From: a candidate division FCPU426 bacterium | GTDB lineage: Bacteria; Oederibacteriota; Muellerivitia; Muellerivitales; Muellerivitaceae | DNA length: 46,933 bases | Assembly (NCBI GenBank): GCA_030041545.1 | Contig: JASHNQ010000016.1 | Coordinates: 1 to 46,933 of the forward strand | Direction: 5' to 3' | Part shown: positions 9,149 through 17,785 of the stretch, in pieces | Position numbering within the stretch: the stretch's first letter is position 1 | Layout: each line of letters begins with the position of its first letter | Translations under genes and position numbers: made by a program | Notes under the pieces: generated by a model | Database searches by the model: none | What the model was told of the DNA's origin: nothing | Seen by the model: the letters and a program-made list of their open reading frames with translations, nothing else

Positions 9149-10411
9149 ATGACGAAGGATCCCTCTACGTCCGAAATCACCGAGCTCAAGAAAAAGCTGG
9201 AAGAAAACCCCGACTCGCTTGTTTTTGCCCCGCTCGCGGACGCCTATCGCAAACAAGGAAGTCTGGAAGAAGCCTTGAACGTCTGCAAGAAGGGCTTGGA
9301 AAAGCATCCCAACAACACCAGCGCCCGCGTCGTCCTCGGCCGCATCTACCAAGAGCAGGGAAAAACGGAGGCTGCTTCCTCCGAGTTGAAGAAAGTCCTT
9401 GAGCTGGACCCGGAGAATTTGATGGCTCACTCGCTCCTGGGCTCCATCTTCGTGGAGAAGGGCGACCACCAGGCAGCCATCGAGGAATATCAGAAAATCC
9501 TGACCCTGAACCCCGACGATGAGGAAACCCAAAAGGCTCTTCGACAAGCCATTGAAAAGGCGGCCGGGGAACCCCGGAGCACCCCGTCATTTAAAAAAGA
9601 GCAGCTCCATGCCGAAAAACGTGCCCAGCCCAAGGACAGTACGGCTACTTTAACTATCGCCGAACTTTACTTGAAACAGGGGCATTACGACAAAGCCGTC
9701 GAGGTATACCAGGAACTTCTGTCCACCGATCCTCAGAACCTGATGTTGCGACAAAAATTGGCGGAAGTCGTGGAACGTCGGCAAAAGGAGTCCGTAGTCG
9801 ATCCTGGCACTTCCAAACTCAAAAAAAACGAGTTCATCAAGCCGCCCGACCAAAAGGAAGACGTCCTGGAAGAGACTTCCCACGACGGGAAGCGGCAAGC
9901 AAAACCTAAAAAAGAGGATGATTCCAAGTTCACCAACGATGATATCCTCCAAGTCATGCGCCGTGGCGGAAAAGACGACGTCGTGGTCGAGGAAAAAAGA
10001 AATAAACCAACTTCGCCAACAGCTCAGGAAAAAAAAGGCATTTCTTCCCCACGGACGCCCCAAATCGAAGGACTCAAGGGCGTTTTAGCCGAACTCAGCG
10101 CGGTGGAAGGGATCATGCGATGTTTCATCACGGCGAACGATGGAAATACCATTGTTTCCATGGGAGAAACCAGTAATAATGCTGACCTGGGCAAACAAGC
10201 TTCGGCTATTTTTGAGAGCACCAACCGGTCGGTCGCCCAATTGAACCAGGGCAAAATGCAACAGGTTTTGGTGACGGCCGAATCCGGCCATATCCTCTTG
10301 GTTTCCCTTGCCGCCTATGTTTTGGTGGTTTTGGCCAGTAGTAAAATCAATTTAGGTCTTTTAAGGCTGGCCTTGGACTCGGCCACCAGGAAATTGGATA
10401 AAATTTTATAG
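9149..10411 (+). CDS. TPR protein with C-terminal roadblock/LC7 (MglB-like) domain
   Basis: The 420-residue protein (ATG at 9149; an upstream TTG at 9122 inside aroB is less likely) begins with tetratricopeptide repeats at about residues 10-135. Examples are PLADAYRKQGSLEEAL, VLGRIYQEQGKTEAA and LLGSIFVEKGDHQAA. Another repeat pair lies near 165-200. A charged low-complexity linker spans about 215-300. The last 115 residues resemble a roadblock/LC7 domain (LKGVLAELSAVEGIMRCFI). Roadblock proteins usually act with Ras-like GTPases such as MglA in polarity and motility; no such GTPase is in this window. A second roadblock gene follows. Function is inferred from domain type only. Confidence 0.8.
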   Translation: MTKDPSTSEITELKKKLEENPDSLVFAPLADAYRKQGSLEEALNVCKKGLEKHPNNTSARVVLGRIYQEQGKTEAASSELKKVLELDPENLMAHSLLGSIFVEKGDHQAAIEEYQKILTLNPDDEETQKALRQAIEKAAGEPRSTPSFKKEQLHAEKRAQPKDSTATLTIAELYLKQGHYDKAVEVYQELLSTDPQNLMLRQKLAEVVERRQKESVVDPGTSKLKKNEFIKPPDQKEDVLEETSHDGKRQAKPKKEDDSKFTNDDILQVMRRGGKDDVVVEEKRNKPTSPTAQEKKGISSPRTPQIEGLKGVLAELSAVEGIMRCFITANDGNTIVSMGETSNNADLGKQASAIFESTNRSVAQLNQGKMQQVLVTAESGHILLVSLAAYVLVVLASSKINLGLLRLALDSATRKLDKIL

Positions 10412-10485
10412 TCCTCAAGCGAAAAAAAAATTATAGTGTCCAACCTCGAAGGTTTTTCACATGAACCACCACCGGATTTCAACCC

Positions 10486-10845
10486 ATGGATTTTAAAAAA
10501 ATATTAGAGGAAACCCTTTCCAACGTGGAGGGGTCCATCGGCGCGGGCTTGGTCGGGATGGATGGAATCGTGATTGACCAGATTTCCCACAACTCAACGT
10601 TCGACATCAACGCGGTAGGCGCGGAATATTCCAGCATTATTAAAAACGCCATGCGGGCTTCCTCCAATTTTGGCCTGGGGAACACCGCTGAAATCCTTAT
10701 CACCACGGATAAAGCCACCATGATCATGATGATGGTAGGACAAAACTATTTCGTGACCCTAGCCATTAACCTGGATGGGAATCTAGGGAGGGGCCGCTTG
10801 GAGCTCAAAAAAGCCATTCCTAAATTCGAGAAGGAACTGACTTAG
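10486..10845 (+). CDS. Roadblock/LC7 domain protein (MglB-like)
   Basis: A 119-residue single-domain protein. The pattern of an N-terminal helix, the strand GAGLVGMDGIVID, a central helix (EYSSIIKNAMRAS) and the strands EILITTDKATMIMMMVGQNYFVTLAI, broken by a helix, fits roadblock/LC7 proteins such as MglB. MglB is a GTPase-activating partner of the polarity GTPase MglA. It sits just after a TPR-roadblock fusion, so the two may form a hetero-oligomer. Its location near type IV pilus genes suggests a motility role, but this is inference. Confidence 0.8.
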   Translation: MDFKKILEETLSNVEGSIGAGLVGMDGIVIDQISHNSTFDINAVGAEYSSIIKNAMRASSNFGLGNTAEILITTDKATMIMMMVGQNYFVTLAINLDGNLGRGRLELKKAIPKFEKELT

Positions 10846-10849
10846 ATCC

Positions 10850-11695
10850 TTGAACCCCGACCCGGATTCTCCGACATCCGATTCCCTCCCGGATGTGGCT
10901 GGTTATGCCCGTTTTTCTGAGATTTTCAGGTCATGGTTTTGGCGCTTCTACGACCATCTCCTGCGCCTTCTATTCTACAATTTCGGGTGGGCTCTGACGT
11001 GCCTGGGTGTCGGGTGGCTGGCCGTCTATGCGGGTTTCGTCGACCTTTCCAAGCCAGTGAACCCCACCCGCCTTTTCCAATTATACGGCTTGTATCTTGT
11101 GGAAAGCGCCGCCTCTGTCGGCTGGGCTTTTTGCGTGTTCAGGATATTCATCGAAGGGAAGGCCGAGTGGAAGGACCTTTGGTTTGGAACCCGGAAATAT
11201 TTATTGAAAGCCGTGGGTTTATCTGCGGTCACGGCAGTTTTGACGGGATGGGGACTTTACAACCTTCGTTTTTACTTTTTGCTGATCCAGGTGCACCGCT
11301 TCTTGGCATTTTCCTTGGCGGCTCTCACCCTTTGGATCCTCCTCCTCTGGTGGTCCACTTGCCTTTACCAGTGGCCCGTACTTTTCTTTCAAAACCCCCC
11401 GTTCCATAAGATCTTCCATAAATCTTTCCTTTTGGTGATGGGAAACGGATTGGCCTCATTTGGAATTTTGGTTTTATTTATGGTTTGTCTGGGGCTGTTT
11501 TTAGTCGCGCCATTCTTGGCGTTCTTCATTGGTTTCACCTTTTTCTTCGCCTTTCAATGTGTGGCGCTTGAAAAGAATCTCTTAAAGTATAAAATAACCT
11601 ACAACGACCAACCCATGGGGCCTTTTCTGGAGCAATTGGAGGCCGAACGCCAAAGGAGTTGGCGCGAACTGCTGAGACCCTGGGGGAACCGGTGA
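10850..11695 (+). CDS. Predicted multi-pass inner-membrane protein, family not recognised
   Basis: A 281-residue protein that starts at TTG 10850, just after the roadblock gene, with AAGGAA about 12 bases upstream; no in-frame ATG exists near the N-terminus. An N-terminal Pro/Asp/Ser-rich stretch of about 20 residues precedes roughly six hydrophobic helices, around residues 45-65, 80-102, 120-140, 150-175, 195-220 and 220-240. The C-terminal 40 residues are charged and probably cytoplasmic. No catalytic motif is seen. It overlaps the following FtsB-like gene by four bases (GTGA), which suggests co-translation. Confidence 0.65.
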   Translation: MNPDPDSPTSDSLPDVAGYARFSEIFRSWFWRFYDHLLRLLFYNFGWALTCLGVGWLAVYAGFVDLSKPVNPTRLFQLYGLYLVESAASVGWAFCVFRIFIEGKAEWKDLWFGTRKYLLKAVGLSAVTAVLTGWGLYNLRFYFLLIQVHRFLAFSLAALTLWILLLWWSTCLYQWPVLFFQNPPFHKIFHKSFLLVMGNGLASFGILVLFMVCLGLFLVAPFLAFFIGFTFFFAFQCVALEKNLLKYKITYNDQPMGPFLEQLEAERQRSWRELLRPWGNR

Positions 11696-11976
11696 GGGCG
11701 AACAACCATTGGATGACGATCTTGGCGGGTGCGGCGCTCCTTTATCTTGTTTTCAGCGGCAACCGCGGCTTGTGGAACCTTTATAAACTCCACCAAGAAA
11801 AACAGGAGTTATCCGAGCAAGTGGCGCAGTTAAAATCCGAGATCAGTCGGTACCAAGCTCAGTACCAGGATTTCCAGGCAAACCCTTCGATGTTGGAGAA
11901 GCAAGCCCGCGAGGAATTGAACTTGGTAAAACCGGGTGAAATCGTATATAAGTTCACAGAGGCCAACCCCCAATAA
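11692..11976 (+). CDS. FtsB/DivIC-like septum formation initiator
   Basis: The GTG at 11692 overlaps the preceding stop (GTGA) and follows GGGGGAA by a few bases. It gives 94 residues, the usual FtsB/DivIC size. The layout matches: a short cytoplasmic tail, one transmembrane helix (WMTILAGAALLYLVFS), a coiled coil (LHQEKQELSEQVAQLKSEI) and a C-terminal segment with the characteristic EKQAREELNLVKPGEIVY motif. FtsB/DivIC bridges FtsL and FtsQ/DivIB in the divisome. A longer frame from TTG 11659 is possible but less likely. Confidence 0.83.
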   Translation: MRANNHWMTILAGAALLYLVFSGNRGLWNLYKLHQEKQELSEQVAQLKSEISRYQAQYQDFQANPSMLEKQAREELNLVKPGEIVYKFTEANPQ

Positions 11977-11995
11977 AAAGCCCGCTGATTCCTCA

Positions 11996-12024
11996 TTGAC
12001 TTCCCATTCCCCGATCGTTATTCT
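11996..12024 (+). promoter_or_regulatory. Sigma-70-like promoter candidate upstream of tRNA-Leu
   Basis: TTGACT at 11996-12001 and TATTCT at 12019-12024 are separated by 17 bases, close to the sigma-70 consensus. The pair lies after the FtsB-like gene and about 125 bases before tRNA-Leu. A 10-bp inverted repeat (GTTACCCTCG at 12039 and CGAGGGTAAC at 12131) falls between the promoter and the tRNA. Confidence 0.4.
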
Positions 12025-12150
12025 ACCTTTCCTTTTGAGTTACCCTCGATTTCTCCGGGAAAAAGAACCCGCCGTTTGAAGTGGCCTGTCGGCCGGGATG
12101 GTAACCCTGTCGTTGCGATGTTTGACGCCACGAGGGTAACCGGGTTTTTC

Positions 12151-12238
12151 GCCGAGATGGCGGAATTGGCAGACGCAAGGGACTTAAAATCCCTCGGGCC
12201 CAAAGCCCGTCCCGGTTCGATTCCGGGTCTCGGCACCA
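12151..12238 (+). tRNA. tRNA-Leu (anticodon UAA), CCA encoded
   Basis: The acceptor arms GCCGAGA and TCTCGGC pair perfectly. The anticodon loop CTTAAAA carries TAA inside the AGGGA/TCCCT stem. A long variable arm (CGGGCCCAAAGCCCG) marks a class II tRNA, and the T arm CCGGG-TTCGATT-CCCGG is regular. The 3' CCA is encoded. Confidence 0.96.
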
Positions 12239-12410
12239 ATCTCCGCTTCCTTAAAAAGATAAATCAAATTAGGGGAGATTGCCCGGCCTAGCCGGGGGCG
12301 AAGTCGGGCCGAGAAACCATATACCAGCTACAATGGGCAAGCCATTTTTGCCAACTTGAAGATTTAAGGTCCTTTCGTAGAATTAAGGCGCGAATTCTGC
12401 GCCAAAAAGA

Positions 12411-12487
<77 letters not shown>

Positions 12488-12492
12488 ACGTG

Positions 12493-12520
12493 AAAAGCCG
12501 CCCTGGTGGTGCGGCTTTTT
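12493..12520 (+). terminator. Intrinsic terminator after initiator tRNA
   Basis: AAAAGCCGC pairs with GCGGCTTTT around a 9-base loop and runs into TTTTT, six bases after the tRNA CCA end. Confidence 0.85.
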
Positions 12521-12580
12521 CCATTTAAGGACGAATGGTTAACATTGCGCCCTTGGGCCTAATGGCGGCTGGAGGTCGTC

Positions 12581-12814
12581 TTGGAAACGATCCATCTTCG
12601 GATAGAAAAAAAGGGAAGGCGCGGAAAGACGGTAACGGTCTTACAAGGCTTCACCCGGCACGCCGATGAAATCGGCAACTTGGCCCGGAGGATCAAATCC
12701 ATTTGCGGGGCCGGCGGTACGACCAAAGAAGGTGGCATTGAAATCCAGGGGGACTTTCGCAAACAAGCATCGACCATCCTTCGCGAATTGGGGTTTTGGG
12801 TGAAGGGTTCCTAA
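12581..12814 (+). CDS. SUI1/eIF1-like translation factor (YciH family)
   Basis: A small 77-residue protein. The TTG start at 12581 has GGAGG five bases upstream, and no in-frame ATG exists before the upstream stop. The strand KKGRRGKTVTVLQGF, the loop KSICGAGGTTKEGGIEIQGD and the helix KQASTILRELGF match the SUI1/eIF1 fold. YciH-type proteins are sporadic in bacteria; the E. coli homologue can influence start-site fidelity and is linked to translation inhibition under stress. The end overlaps an alternative start of the next frame. Confidence 0.85.
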   Translation: METIHLRIEKKGRRGKTVTVLQGFTRHADEIGNLARRIKSICGAGGTTKEGGIEIQGDFRKQASTILRELGFWVKGS

Positions 12815-12846
12815 AAGGTTTCTCCGCGTCTACGAAGGAAAATCGA

Positions 12847-13650
12847 TTGCGCGTATTCGCTTCCATCTCACCTTGGCTTCCCCTCTTGAAGGATCATCTT
12901 TCTTCCCTCGTTGTCCTCGAGGAAAAGGCCGCCGAACTCTACCACCTTTCGCTTTTGGAAAAACCTGCGGCTTCCCACCGGTCCAAAGAAGCGGTTTTGG
13001 GAGTGGCTCAAGGCGGTAGGGCCTTCCAGTCACTCCACGACCACTTGGCCCGCCAAGGATTCCAACGCCGCTCCTTAAGTCAGGTCGATGCCGTGCTGGC
13101 GACCACCGGCTATTTCCGGGAAGATTTAGGAAGCATCCGGTTTATTTGCCCCCTCCTGCGTCCCAACCAAAAACCCGCCAGCCGGGGCCTAGCGGCGATG
13201 CCCAATAAAAGGGCCGCCTTTTTGGTGGAAAATCCGCATTTTGTCGATGTCCCTTACCTTGGGAAAAATTACGAAGTTTTTGTCCCCCAAGTTGGACGGT
13301 TTATTTTGGACAAGGGGTTGGAGTTGAAGACGGGGCGATTCCTGAACCCGGATAAGGTCTATGAGTCATCCCAAAATCTCTTAATCATCTTGGATCTTTT
13401 GGTCGCCCATGAAGATTTGCAAGAAGAGGCTTTAAATGATTTTCTGGAAATCCGCCCGCCGGCCTTGGTGAGGGACTTTCTCCGATTGCTCAAGAAAAAC
13501 GGACCGGGCTCGGTCTTATGGGATTCGGCCCAAAGACTTTACCTCGAAAGATATCCGGGCTCCAAAATCGTGACTTTGACCAAATGGTATTGGGATTTCC
13601 TGCCCCACGCCACCCGGTTCCTGGAAAAGCAGGAAAACACGCCGCCTTAA
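12847..13650 (+). CDS. Conserved-looking protein of unknown function
   Basis: I chose the TTG at 12847 because AAGGAA lies six bases upstream, giving 267 residues; a TTG at 12796 would add 17 residues and overlap the SUI1 gene. The protein is soluble and alpha/beta in character, with no signal peptide. Notable segments are GGRAFQSLHDHLARQGF (about 55-72), VDAVLATTGYFREDLGSIRF, a KRAAFLVENPHFVDVPYLG strand pair and a helical C-terminal half. The GGxA...LH pattern faintly recalls nucleotidyltransferase-like proteins, but the catalytic Asp pattern is not evident, so I assign no function. Confidence 0.6.
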   Translation: MRVFASISPWLPLLKDHLSSLVVLEEKAAELYHLSLLEKPAASHRSKEAVLGVAQGGRAFQSLHDHLARQGFQRRSLSQVDAVLATTGYFREDLGSIRFICPLLRPNQKPASRGLAAMPNKRAAFLVENPHFVDVPYLGKNYEVFVPQVGRFILDKGLELKTGRFLNPDKVYESSQNLLIILDLLVAHEDLQEEALNDFLEIRPPALVRDFLRLLKKNGPGSVLWDSAQRLYLERYPGSKIVTLTKWYWDFLPHATRFLEKQENTPP

Positions 13651-13684
13651 TGCGAAAGCGCCTTTCCGCTGATAAAATGGCGAC

Positions 13685-14431
13685 ATGACCCAACGAATCC
13701 TTTCGCCCGAAGCGCCAGTGGCCTTGGTGACCGGCGCCGCCAGTCCCCTGGGGTCCGCCATCAGCCGGAAGTTGGCGCAAGAGGGATTCTGGCTTGCCCT
13801 CCATTACGGTAAATCCAAGGCCAAAACCCTTCGGTTACAAAAAGAAATGGTTTCCACATCCATTGAAACCTTTTTGGTGAAAGCGGACTTATCCAGGCCC
13901 CGCCAAGTTCATTCCATCGTCGATCAAACTGTCGGACAATGGGGAAGGTTGGACCTATTGGTCAACAATGCCGGCCTTTTTGCTCCCACGCCCTTTCTCC
14001 ATACTGATTGGATAGCTTGGACACGGTTATGGAACGTCAATTCAGTGTCCCCCTTCGCCTTGGCCGTTGCAGCCAAGCCCCCGCTGAAGGAAACCCACGG
14101 AAGCATCGTCAATATCACGGATATTTACGGGGAACTGCCGATCCTCAAAGACCACGCCGCCTATTCCGCCTCCAAAGCCGCGTTGATTTTTCTTACGAAA
14201 TTCCTGGCCGAGGAATTTGCCCCGGAAATAAGGGTCAACGCGGTTTCGCCCGGCGTCATTTCCTTCCCGGAGGAATATGGAGCCCCTGAAAAGAAAAAAC
14301 TCATCCAAAGGACCGCTTTGAAACGGCAGGGAACTCCCGAGGAAATAGCAGATGCGGTTTGGTTCCTGTCTTCCAACCGTTTTATCACCGGCCAGGTTTT
14401 AAAAATGGATGGTGGACGCTTCGTTTATTGA
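13685..14431 (+). CDS. Short-chain dehydrogenase/reductase (possibly a pteridine reductase)
   Basis: A 248-residue classical SDR. The cofactor-binding motif is TGAASPLG near residue 17, with NNAG near 95 and a catalytic Ser in VNITDIYG, where the expected Ser position is occupied by Thr or Asp-rich sequence. The YSASK motif near 160 supplies Tyr and Lys, and a C-terminal TGQVLKMDGG closes the fold. It overlaps the 3' end of the convergent folB-folK gene by seven bases. That neighbourhood suggests a folate or pterin reductase (FolM-like), but FabG-like ketoacyl reductases have the same motifs. The catalytic Ser should be checked. Confidence 0.8.
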   Translation: MTQRILSPEAPVALVTGAASPLGSAISRKLAQEGFWLALHYGKSKAKTLRLQKEMVSTSIETFLVKADLSRPRQVHSIVDQTVGQWGRLDLLVNNAGLFAPTPFLHTDWIAWTRLWNVNSVSPFALAVAAKPPLKETHGSIVNITDIYGELPILKDHAAYSASKAALIFLTKFLAEEFAPEIRVNAVSPGVISFPEEYGAPEKKKLIQRTALKRQGTPEEIADAVWFLSSNRFITGQVLKMDGGRFVY

Positions 14432-15318
14432 AGGCCTTGGGGAGGGAATTGGGAAAAGGTATTGGAAGGCATTTGGCGGATTTTTTGGGTAGGATCCTTG
14501 AATTGAGCCGCCAATTCGACCAGGGGTTTCCCCAGGGCCGGATGGACCAGGTTGGGAGAAATTTCCAAAAGGGGAAAAAGCACGAAGGCCTTTGTCTCGA
14601 TATCGGGGTGAGGCAAGGAAAAATTCCTCTTCTTTTGCAGGCTGTTTCCCCGGAGCAGGATGTCGATGTCCAGGGCGCGGGGTCCGAAGGCATTCAACGA
14701 AGGCCGGCGTCCTGCCTTTTTTTCCAAGGCTCTAATCCATTTCCGAAGGGTTCCCGCCGATTCCCCGCATTCCACCGCAACGGCCATATTCCAAAAAGGA
14801 GCCTGCCGGACATAGCCCACGGGCGAGGTTTCGTAAACGTGGGAAAGACCCCGAAGGGGGTATTTCTTTTCCATTTCGGTTAACGCCATCTCTAGATTTT
14901 GGCGGGGATTGATGTTGGATCCCAGGCCCAAATAAAACCTTTCCGCCGGATCTTCCGAAGGAAAAACACGGTGGATTTGGACGCCGACATTTTGGGAACC
15001 GCGGATCGCCCCTGGTTTGGAAACGGCCAATTCGAATTCCGCCAAACGGAAGTTCTGGAAAAGAAAAGCTGCCAAGCGCTCCGCGAGGGTTTCAATCAGC
15101 TGAAACCTACTTTTTTCAACGTAACCGATGACGGCTTTGGCGATCTTCTTGTAATCCACCGTGCCCGCGATATTGTCCCGACGGGCCGCCTTGCGGATAT
15201 CGCAGGGGATTTTCAGGTCAATCACCACGTCTTGTTTGCGTTTCCGCTCCCACTCGAATATACCGATGATGCAGCGGATTTTCAGGCCGGTGAGGACAAT
15301 ATGATCCGAAGAGGGCAA
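14425..15318 (-). CDS. folB-folK: Bifunctional dihydroneopterin aldolase / HPPK (FolB-FolK fusion)
   Basis: One protein carries two consecutive folate-pathway enzymes. The FolB part (about residues 1-120) has IVLTGLKIRCIIGIFEWERK, the conserved VDYKKIAKAV and the catalytic Lys in AVSKPGAIRGS. The FolK part (about 128-297) has the ATP/pterin motif YLGLGSNINPRQN, the YETSPVG loop, FWNMAVAVE and the signature FGPRALDIDILL followed by LPHPDI. The TTG start at 15318 follows AAGGAG; a longer TTG start at 15408 would add 30 unusual residues. It is the only minus-strand housekeeping gene here and converges on the SDR gene. Confidence 0.93.
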   Translation of the reverse strand: MPSSDHIVLTGLKIRCIIGIFEWERKRKQDVVIDLKIPCDIRKAARRDNIAGTVDYKKIAKAVIGYVEKSRFQLIETLAERLAAFLFQNFRLAEFELAVSKPGAIRGSQNVGVQIHRVFPSEDPAERFYLGLGSNINPRQNLEMALTEMEKKYPLRGLSHVYETSPVGYVRQAPFWNMAVAVECGESAGTLRKWIRALEKKAGRRPSLNAFGPRALDIDILLRGNSLQKKRNFSLPHPDIETKAFVLFPLLEISPNLVHPALGKPLVELAAQFKDPTQKIRQMPSNTFSQFPPQGLQ

Positions 15319-15451
15319 CTCAAGCTCCTTGAAGGGATTGTAACCAATTGATTTTATGGGAAAAGCCTCCCCGAACCGGCAATTTTTTCGAAAGAACGCG
15401 GATTCCAAATTTTTAGTTGACGGCTAATCGGCCTTTTGTTTCTATGGCTTT

Positions 15452-17785
15452 ATGGCCTCGAAAATTTCTCCCTTTTCCCACCGCCCGGCCCTATCCGGGG
15501 CGCTGGGTTTGGGTTTCCTGAACCTGCTGCTTTTCGGAGACCTTCTTTGGAAGGGTGAAAGCCAAGTCCTCTCAAGCCCCCAAGCGGATTTGTTCCTTCA
15601 TTTCACCGCCTGGCGGCAATTCGGTTTCGAACAGTTGCGCCAGGGCCACCTTGTGTTATGGAACCCCCACTACTTGTGTGGGGCACCCTTTTTCGGGGGG
15701 TTTGAGGCCGCCCTCCTTTACCCGCCGAATTGGCTTCACCTTTTCCTACCTTTGGGGCCGGCACTGAACCTAGGGATCATTCTTCACGTGTTCTTCGCGG
15801 GTTTTTTCACTTATCTTTGGGCGCTGCACCGGGGAATGAATCCGCTTTCAGCCTTCGTGACCGGCGTCATTTTTATGTGGGGCGGAGCGTATTACCTTCA
15901 CCTGTTCGCTGGGCATTTACCGAACCTCTGCAGCATGGTTTGGGGGCCGCTAATCCTTTTGAGCGTCGATGCCCTTTTGGAAAGGCCCGCCGCAGCGCAG
16001 TGGCTTCTCTTAGGAATATTCGCCGTTTCGATGCAGGTTCTAGCTGGCCACCCCCAATACGTATATTTTACCGCCATCATCGCGTGGATTTATGGAGTGA
16101 TCCACTTGGACAAAGTTAAGGCCTCCTGGACTTTCCTTGCTTCCTTAGCGGCCATTTACGCTGGGGCATCCCTGCTGACCGCAGTCCAGTTGTGGACTGG
16201 GATACAGGCTTATTCCGAATGTAGCCGGAATATCCCGCTTGCATTCCAATCCGCTGCGTCCTTTTCCTTTCCCCCCGAGAACATCCTAACCCTGATTTTA
16301 CCTGGTTTTTTTGGAAACCTGGCCCACGCGCCTTATTGGGGGCGGTGGTATTTATGGGAAGTTTCCGCTTTTATGGGAGTTACCGCCTTTTTTTTAGTCG
16401 TTCTTACGGCCGCCACTTCGTCGACGCCGAAAAAGGGAAGGCTCCTGGCGATGGCGGGCATCACGGTTCTTTTTTCCCTGGGCGCTTTTACCCCCCTGTA
16501 TCACTTTTTTTACGACCATATCCCTTTGTTCAAAGGCCTACGGGGATCCTGCAAGTTCGATTACCTGGCCGCGTTTTTCCTGGCCGGCTTGGCAGGCATG
16601 GGGTTGGACCAAATCCTACATCAACCCAAGGCTCCGCGCTGGTCGATTTTGTTTTGCCTGTTGGCTGGCCTAGGTTTGACCAGCTGCGGTTTATTCCTTT
16701 ACTTCTCGGCCCGACAGGGTTTATCGGGTGATTGGGCGCAATGGTTTGCTTCAGTGCATTGGCTTAAAAAGACCTTCGGGCTGATGGATGCCGCTCAAAA
16801 ACAAATTTATGCCACACAAACTGGCCTGCAGGCGGCCAGGTCATTAGGAATAGGGGGCTCCACTTTTTTCACCCTAGCTTTCCTTCTCAAGGCCTTGGCT
16901 GGAAGCCGCGAAAGGGCCTATGCCTTATCCGCCCTTTGTATTTTGGAACTTTTTCTTTTCGCCCGAGCCAATCGCCCTACCTTCGATTTGTCCGTTCTTC
17001 AAAAGAAGTTCGAGGCCTTGGAGGATTTTCACTCCAAAAATCCGGGGGACTACCGGGTTTATGGAACCGGCAGCGCTTCCCTCGTCACTGGCCTCAATGA
17101 CATTTGGGAAGACGAGCCCATGGTTTTGGGCCGGTACGGGCGGTTTGTTTGCCGCAGCCAGAACATATCCGAAAACCAATTGTTCTCCACTTCGCCGGTA
17201 TTCCAAAAATTCCCACCCGCCTTGGGGCTTCTCCGTCTGAAATACCGGGTTTTTATGAATGAGGATCCTTTGCGGATCGCTCCCTTTTCCCTTCGAGACA
17301 TGCCCCGGGTAAAACTGGTGAGTGATTGGAAGCTTGTACCCGATAGCCAGAAATTGTTGGACAGCTTGTTCAATCCCGCATTTGATCCGACCAAGACCTT
17401 GTTTTTGGAAAGTCCCCCCGATCCCTTGCCGTCGCCGGGGAAACCCCAAGGCGAAGTTCGTTGGACGGACCTCTCCACGGATCAAATGGAAATCACCGCG
17501 GATATTCCCCGGGCCCGACTTTTGTTCCTGACGGACAATTTCAGTACGGGTTGGCATGCCCGGGCTTTCCCCGACAGCGGCCAAAACCACTACCAGATCA
17601 TGCCCGCCGATTCCTTTTTAAGGGCCGTTCCACTGGCGGCGGGCCACCACCATTTTCTCCTGGAATACCGCCCTTTGGCGTTCGAAGCAGGGAAATGGGT
17701 TTCTATTGTCTCCTGCTTCCTGTATTTTGTATGGCTCTTGCAAATCCTCAAACGCCGTTCCAGCCCCCTGAAAGCGATGCCATGA
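15452..17785 (+). CDS. YfhO-like multi-pass membrane protein
   Basis: A 777-residue integral membrane protein. About a dozen hydrophobic helices fill the first 500 residues, with the conserved-looking loops HYLCGAPFFGGF and YPPNWLHLFLPLG. A C-terminal soluble beta-rich domain (about 520-740) follows, then a last helix. This layout, with motifs such as FPPENILTLILPGFFG and the LTDNFSTGWHA stretch near the C-terminus, fits the YfhO family. Its Gram-positive members glycosylate lipoteichoic acid. The substrate in a diderm is unknown, and a GT-C type glycosyltransferase role is inference. Its stop overlaps the metF start (ATGA). Confidence 0.8.
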   Translation: MASKISPFSHRPALSGALGLGFLNLLLFGDLLWKGESQVLSSPQADLFLHFTAWRQFGFEQLRQGHLVLWNPHYLCGAPFFGGFEAALLYPPNWLHLFLPLGPALNLGIILHVFFAGFFTYLWALHRGMNPLSAFVTGVIFMWGGAYYLHLFAGHLPNLCSMVWGPLILLSVDALLERPAAAQWLLLGIFAVSMQVLAGHPQYVYFTAIIAWIYGVIHLDKVKASWTFLASLAAIYAGASLLTAVQLWTGIQAYSECSRNIPLAFQSAASFSFPPENILTLILPGFFGNLAHAPYWGRWYLWEVSAFMGVTAFFLVVLTAATSSTPKKGRLLAMAGITVLFSLGAFTPLYHFFYDHIPLFKGLRGSCKFDYLAAFFLAGLAGMGLDQILHQPKAPRWSILFCLLAGLGLTSCGLFLYFSARQGLSGDWAQWFASVHWLKKTFGLMDAAQKQIYATQTGLQAARSLGIGGSTFFTLAFLLKALAGSRERAYALSALCILELFLFARANRPTFDLSVLQKKFEALEDFHSKNPGDYRVYGTGSASLVTGLNDIWEDEPMVLGRYGRFVCRSQNISENQLFSTSPVFQKFPPALGLLRLKYRVFMNEDPLRIAPFSLRDMPRVKLVSDWKLVPDSQKLLDSLFNPAFDPTKTLFLESPPDPLPSPGKPQGEVRWTDLSTDQMEITADIPRARLLFLTDNFSTGWHARAFPDSGQNHYQIMPADSFLRAVPLAAGHHHFLLEYRPLAFEAGKWVSIVSCFLYFVWLLQILKRRSSPLKAMP

